A DNA stretch of 64,000 nt from Phycisphaerales bacterium (GTDB taxonomy: Bacteria > Planctomycetota > Phycisphaerae > Phycisphaerales > UBA1924), in the NCBI GenBank assembly GCA_020853975.1, contig JADYXW010000010.1, positions 23,016 through 87,015 on the forward strand, given 5' to 3'. The notes under the pieces are model-generated. The model ran no database searches. It worked only from the letters and a program-made list of their open reading frames with translations, and had not been told where the DNA came from. Below are positions 44,045 through 52,185 of the stretch, one piece after another. How positions within the stretch are numbered: the first letter of the stretch is position 1; each line of letters begins with the position of its first letter. Position numbers and translations under genes: made by a program.

Positions 44045-46231
44045 ATGAGCAGCCTCGCCTTGAACGGGAAGACGCGGGACATGAGCCACCATCGCCACGA
44101 GTTGAACGGCGCCCAGCACCAGCGGGTCGATCAGACCTTTGCGGAGGACGTGTTCACGGTGCGGGTGATGCAGCAGCGTCTGCCCAAGGACGTGTTCAAG
44201 GCGATCCAGCGGACGCTGAACCACGGGGAGCGTCTGGACCCGTCGGTGGCGGACGTGGTGGCGAGCGCGATGAAAGAGTGGGCGATGGAGCGCGGCGCGA
44301 CGCACTACACGCACTGGTTTCAGCCGCTGACGGGCCTGACGGCGGAGAAGCACGACGCGTTCCTTGTGCCGGACGGGGAGGGCTCGGCGCTGTCGGAGTT
44401 CACGGGGTCTGCGCTGGTGCAGGGCGAGCCGGACGCGTCGAGCTTTCCGTCGGGGGGGATCCGGGCGACGTTCGAGGCGCGTGGGTACACGGCATGGGAC
44501 TGCACGAGCCCGGTGTTCCTCAATAGGAACGGGGGCACCGTGACGCTGTGCATCCCGACGGCGTTCGTGTCCTGGACCGGGGAGGCGCTGGACAAGAAGA
44601 CGCCGCTGCTGCGGTCGATGCAGGCGCTTTCGGAGCAGTCGCGGCGGGTGCTAAGGATCTTTGGCACCGACCAAGGCGTGACGAACGTGATCGCGACGCT
44701 GGGGTGCGAGCAGGAGTACTTCCTGATCGACCGAGACCTGTTCTACAAGCGGGATGATCTGATCACGTGCGACCGCACGGTGTTCGGGGCGAAGCCCCCG
44801 AAGGGGCAGCAGCTCGAGGATCACTACTTCGGGTCGATCCCGACGCGTGTGATCGGCTTCATGTCGGAGGTGGAGCGGGAGCTGTACCGCCTGGGCGTGC
44901 CGGTGAAGACGCGGCATAACGAGGTGGCGCCGTGCCAGTTCGAGCTGGCGCCGCTGTTCGAGACGGCGAACATCGCGAGCGACCACCAGATGCTGGTGAT
45001 GGAGGCGCTCAAACGCGTGGCGCCGCGGTTCGGGCTGCAGTGCATCCTGCACGAGAAGCCGTTCAAGGGGATCAACGGGAGCGGGAAGCACGTGAACTGG
45101 TCGATGTCGACCAACACGGGCGTGAACCTGCTGGACCCGAGGGACGACACGCACACCAACATGCAGTTCCTGGTGTTCCTGTGCGCGGTGATCCGCGCCG
45201 TGGACCTGCACGCGGACCTGCTCCGCGCGTCGGTGGCGTCGGCGGCGAACGACCACCGGCTGGGGGCGAACGAGGCCCCGCCCGCGATCATGTCGATCTT
45301 CCTGGGCGACATGCTCACGGACATCATCGGGCAGCTTGAGCATGGCGGGCCCAAGAGCACCAAGCAAAAGGGGAGCCTGGACCTGGGGGCCACGACCCTG
45401 CCCCACCTGCCCCGGCACACGGGCGACCGGAACCGCACGAGCCCGTTCGCGTTCACGGGCAACAAGTTCGAGTTCCGGGCCGTGGGTTCGTCGGGCGCCG
45501 TCGCCTGGCCCTCCACGGTTCTCAACACGATCGTGGCGGAGTCCCTCGACCACGTCGCGGGCCTGCTGGAGAAGGCGGTGGGCAAGGGCGCGGACCCGGC
45601 GAAGCTGCAGACGGCGGTCAAGGACGTGCTGCAGGGGATCGTGAAGGAGCACAAGCGGGTGCTCTTTGACGGCGACGGGTACACGAAGGAGTGGCACGCG
45701 GAGGCCAAGAAGCGCGGGCTCCCGAACTTCAGGGAGTCGGTGTCGGCGCTGCAGCAGACCTCGTCGAAGAAGAACATCGCGGTCTTCGAGAAGTTCGGGG
45801 TACTGAGCAAGCTCGAACTGGAGAGCCGGGCGCACATCTTCCTCGAGAAGTACGTGAAGCAGGTGCTCATCGAGGCGGAGACTGCGATCCTCCTGGCGAA
45901 CACGCAGGTGCTGCCCGCGGCACAGCGGTACCAGATCGAGCTGGCGGAGACGGTGGCCTCGGCGGAGATGGCGGGCCTGGACGCCAAGGACGCGAAGGCG
46001 GCCCTCGCCGAGTTTGCGGGGCTGGTCGCGAAGCTGCGGAAGGCGATCGCGGTGCTGGACCGCGAGGCCGAGGCGCACGACGACGACGTGTCGTCGCACG
46101 CGGAGCACGTGCGTGACAAGGTGAGGCCCGCGCAGGAGGCGGTGCGAGAGGTGGTGGACGAGCTGGAGACGCGGGTGCCCCGCGACCTGTGGCCGATCCC
46201 GTCGTACCGCGAGATGCTTCACATCAAGTAG
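44045..46231 (+). CDS. glnN: Glutamine synthetase type III (GlnN)
   Basis: 728 residues, the size of GSIII, which is much longer than GSI. It joins ammonia and glutamate using ATP. GSIII motifs: [21 protein letters not shown] (in blocks), the [24 protein letters not shown] region, [41 protein letters not shown] (in blocks), and [16 protein letters not shown]. The C-terminal 180 residues are helical, as in the family. ATG 44045 has AAGGGAG 5 bases upstream; the longer frame to 43898 is rejected. Position after trpA is probably not functional. A terminator follows. Confidence 0.96.
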   Translation: MSSLALNGKTRDMSHHRHELNGAQHQRVDQTFAEDVFTVRVMQQRLPKDVFKAIQRTLNHGERLDPSVADVVASAMKEWAMERGATHYTHWFQPLTGLTAEKHDAFLVPDGEGSALSEFTGSALVQGEPDASSFPSGGIRATFEARGYTAWDCTSPVFLNRNGGTVTLCIPTAFVSWTGEALDKKTPLLRSMQALSEQSRRVLRIFGTDQGVTNVIATLGCEQEYFLIDRDLFYKRDDLITCDRTVFGAKPPKGQQLEDHYFGSIPTRVIGFMSEVERELYRLGVPVKTRHNEVAPCQFELAPLFETANIASDHQMLVMEALKRVAPRFGLQCILHEKPFKGINGSGKHVNWSMSTNTGVNLLDPRDDTHTNMQFLVFLCAVIRAVDLHADLLRASVASAANDHRLGANEAPPAIMSIFLGDMLTDIIGQLEHGGPKSTKQKGSLDLGATTLPHLPRHTGDRNRTSPFAFTGNKFEFRAVGSSGAVAWPSTVLNTIVAESLDHVAGLLEKAVGKGADPAKLQTAVKDVLQGIVKEHKRVLFDGDGYTKEWHAEAKKRGLPNFRESVSALQQTSSKKNIAVFEKFGVLSKLELESRAHIFLEKYVKQVLIEAETAILLANTQVLPAAQRYQIELAETVASAEMAGLDAKDAKAALAEFAGLVAKLRKAIAVLDREAEAHDDDVSSHAEHVRDKVRPAQEAVREVVDELETRVPRDLWPIPSYREMLHIK

Positions 46232-46255
46232 GGATCGGGCGACGAGCCGAACAGC

Positions 46256-46289
46256 CGCCCGCGATTCCAAGAGGGGTCGCGGGCGTTTT
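46256..46289 (+). terminator. Rho-independent terminator after glnN
   Basis: CGCCCGCGA pairs perfectly with TCGCGGGCG (9 bp, 12-base loop), followed by TTTT. It lies between glnN and the tRNA gene. Confidence 0.85.
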
Positions 46290-46312
46290 CCTGCGCGGGA
46301 TACGCTCCGTGG

Positions 46313-46384
46313 CCCCCTGTAGCTCAGCGGTAGAGCAGTCGGCTCATAATCGATTGGTCCCCGGTTCGAATCCGGGCGGGGGGA
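46313..46384 (+). tRNA. tRNA with CAU anticodon (elongator Met, or Ile2)
   Basis: A full cloverleaf can be drawn: acceptor CCCCCTG/CGGGGGG, D-arm GCTC/GAGC, anticodon stem GTCGG/TCGAT with loop CTCATAA, and T-arm CCCGG-TTCGAAT-CCGGG; discriminator A. The anticodon is CAT. The three G-C pairs of an initiator anticodon stem are absent and position 1 pairs with 72, so it is not tRNA-fMet. CCA is not encoded (CTT follows). Elongator Met and lysidine-type Ile cannot be told apart by eye. Confidence 0.93.
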
Positions 46385-46406
46385 CTTGGGCGAAGTCCGG
46401 AGCGGC

Positions 46407-47339
46407 TCAGACCTCGAAGAGGGCCTCGACAAAGGCCTCCGGATCGAAGGGCTGCATGTCGCGGGGCGTCTCGCCGGTGCCGACGAACTTGACGGGCGTG
46501 TCGGTCACTTCGCGGACGGCGATGACGATGCCGCCCTTGGCGGTGCCGTCGAGCTTGGAGAGGAAGACGCCGGTCACGCCGGCGGCCTTGCCGAACTCCT
46601 CGGCCTGGCGGAGGGCGTTCTGGCCGCTGGTCGCGTCGAGGACGAGGAGGACCTCATGGGGCGCGCCGGGGATCTGCCTGCCGATGACGGCGACGATCTT
46701 GGCGAGCTGCCTCATAAGCGGGTCCTGGGTCTGGAGGCGGCCCGCGGTGTCGAGGATAAGGATGTCGGCGTTGCGGGCCTTGGCGGCGGCGCACGCGTCG
46801 AAGGCGACGGCGGCGGGGTCGCCCCCCTGCTGGCCCTTCACGACGGGAACGCCCAGGCGGCCCGCCCAGGTTTCGAGCTGGGCAACGGCCCCCGCGCGGA
46901 AGGTGTCGCACGCGCCGAGGACCACGGTGCGCTTCTGGTCGATGAAGTGCTGGCAGAGCTTGGCGATGCTCGTCGTCTTGCCCACGCCGTTGACGCCGGT
47001 CATGACGATGACGGTGGGCCCGGCGGGGGCGAGGCGGAGGGCGCGGTCCTCCTCGGGCCACATGGCGCGGATTTCGGCCTTGAGGTAGTCGAGGACCTGG
47101 TCGCCGGTGGCGATCTTGCCGCTGCGGAAGTCGTCGCGGATCCGGGTGGTGAGGCGGGTGGTGGTCTTGACGCCGACGTCGGCCTGGAGGAGGCGGGTCT
47201 GGAGCTGGTCGATGAGCGTGTCGTCGAGCTTGCGGCCCGTGAGGAGGTTTTTGAGACCCTGCGCGCCGGTGACGAGGGCGTCTCGGGTCTTTTCGAGGCC
47301 CTTCTTGAGGCCGTCGACGAGGGAGCGGAACAAGCCCAT
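46407..47339 (-). CDS. ftsY: Signal recognition particle receptor FtsY
   Basis: 310 residues; GTPase that docks the SRP-ribosome complex at the membrane. G-motifs: GVNGVGKTT (115-123), DTFRAGA (145-151), DTAGRLQ (197-203) and SKLDGTAKGG (261-270). The long acidic A domain of E. coli FtsY is missing; only a short N-terminal helix (GLFRSLVDGLKKGLEKTRD) precedes the NG domain, as in many bacteria. ATG 47339 shares its A with the nusB stop (TGATG), so the genes are tightly coupled. No terminator seen before the tRNA. Confidence 0.96.
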   Translation of the reverse strand: MGLFRSLVDGLKKGLEKTRDALVTGAQGLKNLLTGRKLDDTLIDQLQTRLLQADVGVKTTTRLTTRIRDDFRSGKIATGDQVLDYLKAEIRAMWPEEDRALRLAPAGPTVIVMTGVNGVGKTTSIAKLCQHFIDQKRTVVLGACDTFRAGAVAQLETWAGRLGVPVVKGQQGGDPAAVAFDACAAAKARNADILILDTAGRLQTQDPLMRQLAKIVAVIGRQIPGAPHEVLLVLDATSGQNALRQAEEFGKAAGVTGVFLSKLDGTAKGGIVIAVREVTDTPVKFVGTGETPRDMQPFDPEAFVEALFEV

Positions 47340-47875
47340 CAGGCGTCTCCGTCCGGGGCGATGCGGTGGAGGACGCGGTCGAGCAGGCCGTTGATGAAGA
47401 CGGGGGACTTTTCGGTGGAGAAGTGGCGGGCGAGCTCGACGGCCTCGGAGACGACGACCTTTGGCGCGGTGGCGCGGCTGACCATCTCGAAGTGTGCGAG
47501 GCGGAGGATGGCCCGGTCGGTGGCGGCGAGGCGGTGAGAGGGCCAGTCTGGAGCGAGGGTGAGGAACTCGGCGTCGGCCTCTGCGCGCGCCTCCCACGCT
47601 CCGGTCGCGAGCGAGGCAACACGCCCGGCGTCCATGGGGCCAAGGCCCTCGACGCGAGAGAGCGCGTCGGCGGCCCAGGCGCGGTCGCGGCCGCCCATGT
47701 CGAGCTCGAAGAGCACCTGGAAGGCGAGGCGGCGGAGGGCCATCCGGACTACGGATTCCCGAGCCGCGGGGGAGAGGGGTTCGAGCGCCTTGGCGGAGGG
47801 CGCGTGGGCTTCATCCTCGGAGAGGAGGAAGACGCGGTCAAAGGCGATGGTGCGGAGGTCAGCCGTCGGGCTCAT
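47339..47875 (-). CDS. nusB: Transcription antitermination factor NusB
   Basis: 178 residues; with NusE it binds boxA RNA in rRNA antitermination. C-terminal NusB motifs RLAATDRAILRLAHFEM, VSEAVELARHFSTEKSPVFINGLLDRV (in blocks) are clear. The N-terminal 45 residues precede the usual RR-x-A-x-Q-x-L-F-E-L start (RRLAFQVLFELDMGG), so this form has an extension; a later start is possible but the overlap with ribH (ATGA at 47872-47875) supports ATG 47875. ribH-nusB adjacency is common in bacteria. Confidence 0.93.
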   Translation of the reverse strand: MSPTADLRTIAFDRVFLLSEDEAHAPSAKALEPLSPAARESVVRMALRRLAFQVLFELDMGGRDRAWAADALSRVEGLGPMDAGRVASLATGAWEARAEADAEFLTLAPDWPSHRLAATDRAILRLAHFEMVSRATAPKVVVSEAVELARHFSTEKSPVFINGLLDRVLHRIAPDGDA

Positions 47876-48435
47876 GCGTGTCGTCCGCGGCGGTTCGCGG
47901 CCTTATCGGTGCGGGTAGGGGGAGTGCCGGGGGGCGTCGGTACGCGGCCCGCCCGGAGGGCGGCGCCGGCGTGGATGGACTCGAGAAGAGCGGCCATGGC
48001 CTCTGCGCCCTTGTCGCCCTTGGAGCCCCCGGCGCGGGCGCGGGCCTGGGCGGGGTTCTCGGTGGTGAGCACGCCGAAGGCGACGGGCACGCCCGTGACC
48101 AGCGAGACTGTCATGAGGCCATGGGCGACGGCATCGGCGATGTAGCGGTCGTGTCGCGTCTGGCCCTTGATGAGGCAGCCCAGGGCGAGGACGCCGGCCC
48201 AGGCGCCGCTGGAGGCACCTGCCATCGCGAGCGTCGGGAGTTCGTAGGCCCCTGGCGCCTCCGCGACGGCGAGGCGGGCGGGATCGCCCCCGGCGCGTGC
48301 GTACGCGGCGCGGGCGCCGCTGAGGAGGCGGGAGGTGATGGAGTCGTTATAGCGACTGACGACCACCAGCACGGGGGGCACGCCGCGGGCGGGAACGGGC
48401 TTTGGGGTGGCTCGGCGCGTGGGCGTGGAGGCCAT
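47872..48435 (-). CDS. ribH: 6,7-dimethyl-8-ribityllumazine synthase
   Basis: 187 residues; penultimate step of riboflavin synthesis. Family motifs: SRYNDSITSRLLSGA, EAPGAYELP, LGCLIKGQTRHDRYIADAVAHG (in blocks, with the catalytic His in TRHDRY), and FGVLTTENPAQARARAGG. A Pro/Arg-rich tail of about 30 residues follows the core. ATG 48435 lies 7 bases after TACCAT on the minus strand and lacks a Shine-Dalgarno; a longer frame to 48879 runs through truD and is rejected. First gene of ribH-nusB-ftsY. Confidence 0.93.
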   Translation of the reverse strand: MASTPTRRATPKPVPARGVPPVLVVVSRYNDSITSRLLSGARAAYARAGGDPARLAVAEAPGAYELPTLAMAGASSGAWAGVLALGCLIKGQTRHDRYIADAVAHGLMTVSLVTGVPVAFGVLTTENPAQARARAGGSKGDKGAEAMAALLESIHAGAALRAGRVPTPPGTPPTRTDKAANRRGRHA

Positions 48436-48442
48436 GGGGACG

Positions 48443-48482
48443 ATGGTAGGTGTGGCGCGCGTGCCCGGCGCGGCTCTACAGT
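48443..48482. promoter_or_regulatory. Divergent leaderless promoters of ribH and truD
   Basis: TACCAT on the minus strand (48443-48448) is 7 bases from the ribH ATG; TACAGT on the plus strand (48477-48482) is 8 bases from the truD ATG. The genes are 55 bases apart and neither has a Shine-Dalgarno. Confidence 0.5.
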
Positions 48483-48490
48483 GATAGGCG

Positions 48491-49675
48491 ATGACGATCC
48501 GCAGGCTGCCCGGAGATTTTTGGGTCCGCGAGCGGCTGCGCGAGGGGGTGGCGCGGGCGATGTCGCCGGAGCCCGGGCCGGGACGAGAGGTCGGGGTGTG
48601 GGTGCTGATGAAAGAATCGCTGTCGACGCCCGAGGCGACGGCAAAGCTGGCCCGCGCGCTGGGGCTGGCGCCGGCGGCGGTGACGCACGCGGGCCTGAAG
48701 GACAAGCACGCCCTGACCGAGCAGCACGTGTGCGCGCGGGCGACGGCGGCGGATCGTGCGGAGGGGCCGGGGTGGAGTGCGAGACGGCTGGGATTTTCGT
48801 CCCAGGTGCTGACGGCGGCGGACATCGAGTGCAACAAGTTCGAGATCATCGTGCGCGATCTGGGACGCGCGACGTGCAACGAGATGCTGACGCGGGCCCG
48901 AGGACTCGGGGCGGAGTCTGGTGATGCGTGGTTCGTGAACTACTTCGGCGATCAGCGGTTCGGGTCGGCGCGGCACGGGGAGGGGTTCGCGGCGGCGCAC
49001 CTTGTGAAGGGAGAGTTCGTCGAGGCCGTGCGGCTGCTGATCGCAACCCCGGCGCGGAAGGACACGGGAACCAGGCGGGTGTTCACACGGACCGCGGCGG
49101 CGCGCTGGGGAGAGTGGGAGGCCCTCGCGAAGGAACTGCCCCGGTGCCCGGAGCGGGCGGCGGTGGAGGTGCTCGCGGCGGGCGGGAGCGGAACGGAGGC
49201 ATTCGCGGCACTCCCCCACTTCCTGCAGGAGATGTGCGTCGATGCGTGGCAGTCTCACCTGTGGAACGAGGCGGCACGGAGGCTGGTGGCAGGGGCCGGG
49301 ACGGCCGAGGGCGCGGAGTCCGGCGACCGGAAGGAGACGCACCTGCTTGCGGCCGCTCGCGCGGCGGAACTGGCGGACGTGACCATGCCGTTGCCCGGGC
49401 CGGAGATGGTGATGCGCGAGCCTTGGGGCGGCGCGATGGACGCGGTGCTGCGCGGGGCGGGGGTGATCGCTGGGGAGCTGCGGACCCCGGGGCTGAGGCG
49501 GCCGCGGTTCGGCTCGCCCGAGCGGACGGTGCTCGCGCGGGCGAGCGGGTTCTCGCTGGATGGGCCTCGCGAGGACACTGAGGTGAGCGGGCGCGGGAGG
49601 CTGAGGATGCGCGTGAGATTCCAACTCCCCAGCGGGAGTTACGCGACAGAGGTGCTGCGGGCCCTCGGTCAGTGA
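48491..49675 (+). CDS. truD: tRNA pseudouridine(13) synthase TruD
   Basis: 394 residues; converts U13 of tRNA-Glu and related tRNAs to pseudouridine. Catalytic Asp71 lies in HAGLKDKHALTEQ; NYFGDQRFG (150-158) is the second family signature, and the N-terminal FWVRERL block (family: F.V.E) is present. The TRUD insertion domain covers about 175-330. Its stop overlaps the convergent gene by 7 bases. ATG 48491 lies 8 bases after TACAGT with no Shine-Dalgarno. Confidence 0.94.
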   Translation: MTIRRLPGDFWVRERLREGVARAMSPEPGPGREVGVWVLMKESLSTPEATAKLARALGLAPAAVTHAGLKDKHALTEQHVCARATAADRAEGPGWSARRLGFSSQVLTAADIECNKFEIIVRDLGRATCNEMLTRARGLGAESGDAWFVNYFGDQRFGSARHGEGFAAAHLVKGEFVEAVRLLIATPARKDTGTRRVFTRTAAARWGEWEALAKELPRCPERAAVEVLAAGGSGTEAFAALPHFLQEMCVDAWQSHLWNEAARRLVAGAGTAEGAESGDRKETHLLAAARAAELADVTMPLPGPEMVMREPWGGAMDAVLRGAGVIAGELRTPGLRRPRFGSPERTVLARASGFSLDGPREDTEVSGRGRLRMRVRFQLPSGSYATEVLRALGQ

Positions 49676-52038
49676 GTGCGGCGGCGGCGGCCCAGGGCGA
49701 AGAGGCCGGCGGCAAGGGCAAGGCCTCCCGCGGGAGCGGGGACAACGACGAGCTGGATGAAGCGTGAGGTATCGCCGGGGGTGGGAGAGGGGACGTCGTA
49801 GAAGAACTGGAAGGAGAGGCCGCCCGGGAGCCCGGGGAGGATCACGTTCTGGAAGTGGCCCTGGCGTTCGGAGTAGCGGATGACGAAGAACTCATCGCCG
49901 ACCGAGGCGACATAGCCGGGGAGGAGTTCGACCTGGAAGGTGCCGGAGGCGCCGAACTCGAAGGAGAGCCCACCGAGGATGTCGATGGCGTCGTGGTCGA
50001 TGCCGCGGACGAGTCCCCCGATCTCGGCGATGACGAGTGAGCTTGGGCGGAAGTTGGCGTCGCCGTCAACGGTGAAGAGGCCGGGCGAGTTGCCGGGGTT
50101 GAAGTCGCCGTCGCAGTCGAGGTTTCCGGCGAGGGTTCCGGCGCCCGAGAGGAGGCCGTCGGCGACGAAGAGGGTGGGCGTGGAGAGGGTGCCGTTGAGG
50201 TTGGTAGAGCCGTTGAACTGGGTGACGAAGCCGGGCGAGGAGAGGGTGGAGCCGGAGCCGACGGTGAGCGCGCCGGCGGAGCCGAGGGCGCCCGAGAGGG
50301 TGAGGGAGCGGCCGCCGGAGATCTCGAAGGAGCCGCTGGGTGTGATGGTGTTGAGGGCAGCGAAGGCGCTGTTGCCGTTCTCGTCCACGATGTCGGCGGT
50401 GGCGTTTGTGAGGGCGATGTCGGCGTCGATGGTGTCGATGGCGGCGCCGTTGAAGCGCAGGGTGCCCTCGATGTCGAGCTGGCCACCGGTGAAGGTGCCG
50501 GAGGAGAAGTTGGTGATGGTGCCGTTGACCGTGAGGTCGGAGCCGACGCCGACGGTGAGCTGGCCGGTCGCTCCGAGGGTGAGGTTGGAGGAGGTCGTGA
50601 GGGTGCGGCCCCCCAGCACGCCGAGCTCGCCCCCCGAGGCGACCGTGGTGATGCCCGGAGCGACGTCGAGGTTTGCACCATCGCGGAGCGTGGCGGCGGG
50701 GCCATCGAGCATGACGCGGCCCGCGAGGGTGGTGAGGCCGGCGAGGTTGTCGGCCTTGAGGTCGCCCCCGAGGTGGAAGGTGCCTCCCGTGAGCGTGCCG
50801 GCGGAGACGTTCTGGAGGGCGAATCCGGCGGCGAGGGCGACGTCGGTGCCGGCGCCGGTGGTGAGGGTCCCGTCGTTGAGGAGGTTACCCGTGAGGGAGA
50901 CCGTGCCGCCGGTGCCAAGGGTGAGGGAGGCGGCGGCGGAGTTGGTGAGGCCGGCGGCGCTGAGTGTGGCGGAGTCGCCCGCGGTGAACGTGGAGTCGTT
51001 GACGAAGGACCCGGAAACGTCGAGCCCTGCTGTGTTCGCGAGGCCGATGGTACCCTGGTTGGTGAGGGAGCCCGGCTTGGTAAGGAGGCGGCCCGCGCCG
51101 ACGTTGAGGGTGCCGGTCGCGGCGTTGGTGGTGAGGGAGTCGAACGCGGTGAAGGAGCCGGGGCCGGCGAGGTACTCGACGGTGGCGGCGTTTGTGAGGA
51201 TGGTGGTGCCGGTGAAGTCGATGCTGCCGCCGCCCACGCGGTAGGTGCCGCCGGTGAGCTGGTTGGAAGAGATGTTGGAGACGGTGTCGGCGCGGAAGGT
51301 GCCGGTCTGGACGTCGAGGATGCCCTGGTTGTCGAAGGCGACGCCCTGGACGTCGGCGGTGCCGGTGCCGGTGTTTCGGATGATCGTGCCGAGGTTGGTG
51401 AACGAGGTGGCGGCGCCGGAGCCGGAGAAGCGGAGTTGCTGATCGGACTGGATGGTGAAGGTGCAGGAGGCTCCATTGGTCATGGTGGCGCCCTGACCGA
51501 GGACGATGTCCCCGGGGCCCATCCAGAGGGCGGAGCCGTCGCCGTGGTCGATGTCGGTGTCGTCGAAAGAGACATCGACGGTGTGGGAGTAGATGATGGG
51601 GCCATTGGCGCGGAGGATTCCGAGGCCGACGACGGTCGAGTTGCCGATGGTGAGGGTTCCGGCGACCTGGAGGAGGCCACCGAGGCCTGCGCCGTTGATG
51701 GTGGAGCCGCCGCCGAGGGTGGCGTTGTTGAGGACGTTGAGGGTGTGAGAGCCGCCCCAGAGAAGTGTGGCATCGGCGGAGTTGACGGTGAGGTCGGTGA
51801 CGGTGATGGGGAGGTCGAGCGTGACGCTGTAAGCGGCGCCGGTGGCGCTGATGGTGGCGTGGTAGGTGTTGGCGCCGTTGTTGGGGATGTCGGGGTTGGT
51901 GGACCAGCGGACGGGGTTGCTCCAGTTGTCGCTGGCGGCGGAGAGCCAGTTGGAGTTGATCTGCGCCGAGGCGGACCCGGCGGCGAGCGCCAGCGCGAGA
52001 CCGGCGGATACACGCACGCATGTTCTGCGATGAGCCAT
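49669..52038 (-). CDS. Large exported repeat protein with PEP-CTERM-like tail
   Basis: 789 residues. Signal peptide at 1-25 (ends AGSASA). The first mature residues INSNWLSAASDNWSNPVRWST look like the start of autotransporter-type or 'beta strand repeat' proteins. The body is a long series of degenerate repeats of about 20-25 residues built on Leu-x-Val/Leu-x-Gly-Thr-Leu and Gly-x-Leu-Thr-Asn patterns, typical of a beta-solenoid. The C-terminus reads VVPAPAGGLALAAGLFALGRRRRTH, the same sorting-tail type as the protein at 7143-7850. It is probably a secreted or surface adhesin-like protein. Strong GC-rich repeat content is visible in the DNA as well. Confidence 0.75.
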   Translation of the reverse strand: MAHRRTCVRVSAGLALALAAGSASAQINSNWLSAASDNWSNPVRWSTNPDIPNNGANTYHATISATGAAYSVTLDLPITVTDLTVNSADATLLWGGSHTLNVLNNATLGGGSTINGAGLGGLLQVAGTLTIGNSTVVGLGILRANGPIIYSHTVDVSFDDTDIDHGDGSALWMGPGDIVLGQGATMTNGASCTFTIQSDQQLRFSGSGAATSFTNLGTIIRNTGTGTADVQGVAFDNQGILDVQTGTFRADTVSNISSNQLTGGTYRVGGGSIDFTGTTILTNAATVEYLAGPGSFTAFDSLTTNAATGTLNVGAGRLLTKPGSLTNQGTIGLANTAGLDVSGSFVNDSTFTAGDSATLSAAGLTNSAAASLTLGTGGTVSLTGNLLNDGTLTTGAGTDVALAAGFALQNVSAGTLTGGTFHLGGDLKADNLAGLTTLAGRVMLDGPAATLRDGANLDVAPGITTVASGGELGVLGGRTLTTSSNLTLGATGQLTVGVGSDLTVNGTITNFSSGTFTGGQLDIEGTLRFNGAAIDTIDADIALTNATADIVDENGNSAFAALNTITPSGSFEISGGRSLTLSGALGSAGALTVGSGSTLSSPGFVTQFNGSTNLNGTLSTPTLFVADGLLSGAGTLAGNLDCDGDFNPGNSPGLFTVDGDANFRPSSLVIAEIGGLVRGIDHDAIDILGGLSFEFGASGTFQVELLPGYVASVGDEFFVIRYSERQGHFQNVILPGLPGGLSFQFFYDVPSPTPGDTSRFIQLVVVPAPAGGLALAAGLFALGRRRRTH

Positions 52039-52185
52039 GACTCTCGACCTCTCCGGCCGGCGACGGGTGGGCGCGGAACTCGCGCGACGCCGGGCCCCGA
52101 CCAGAGTACCGGGAATCCTGAAACTGGCAAGCCCTGCCCGGGGGGCGGGGCGGGGAGAGCGGTACTAGCACATGCCGAACCGGGA

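Noticed and set aside
46313..46384. Initiator tRNA-fMet
   Set aside because: The anticodon stem lacks three consecutive G-C pairs and position 1 pairs with 72.
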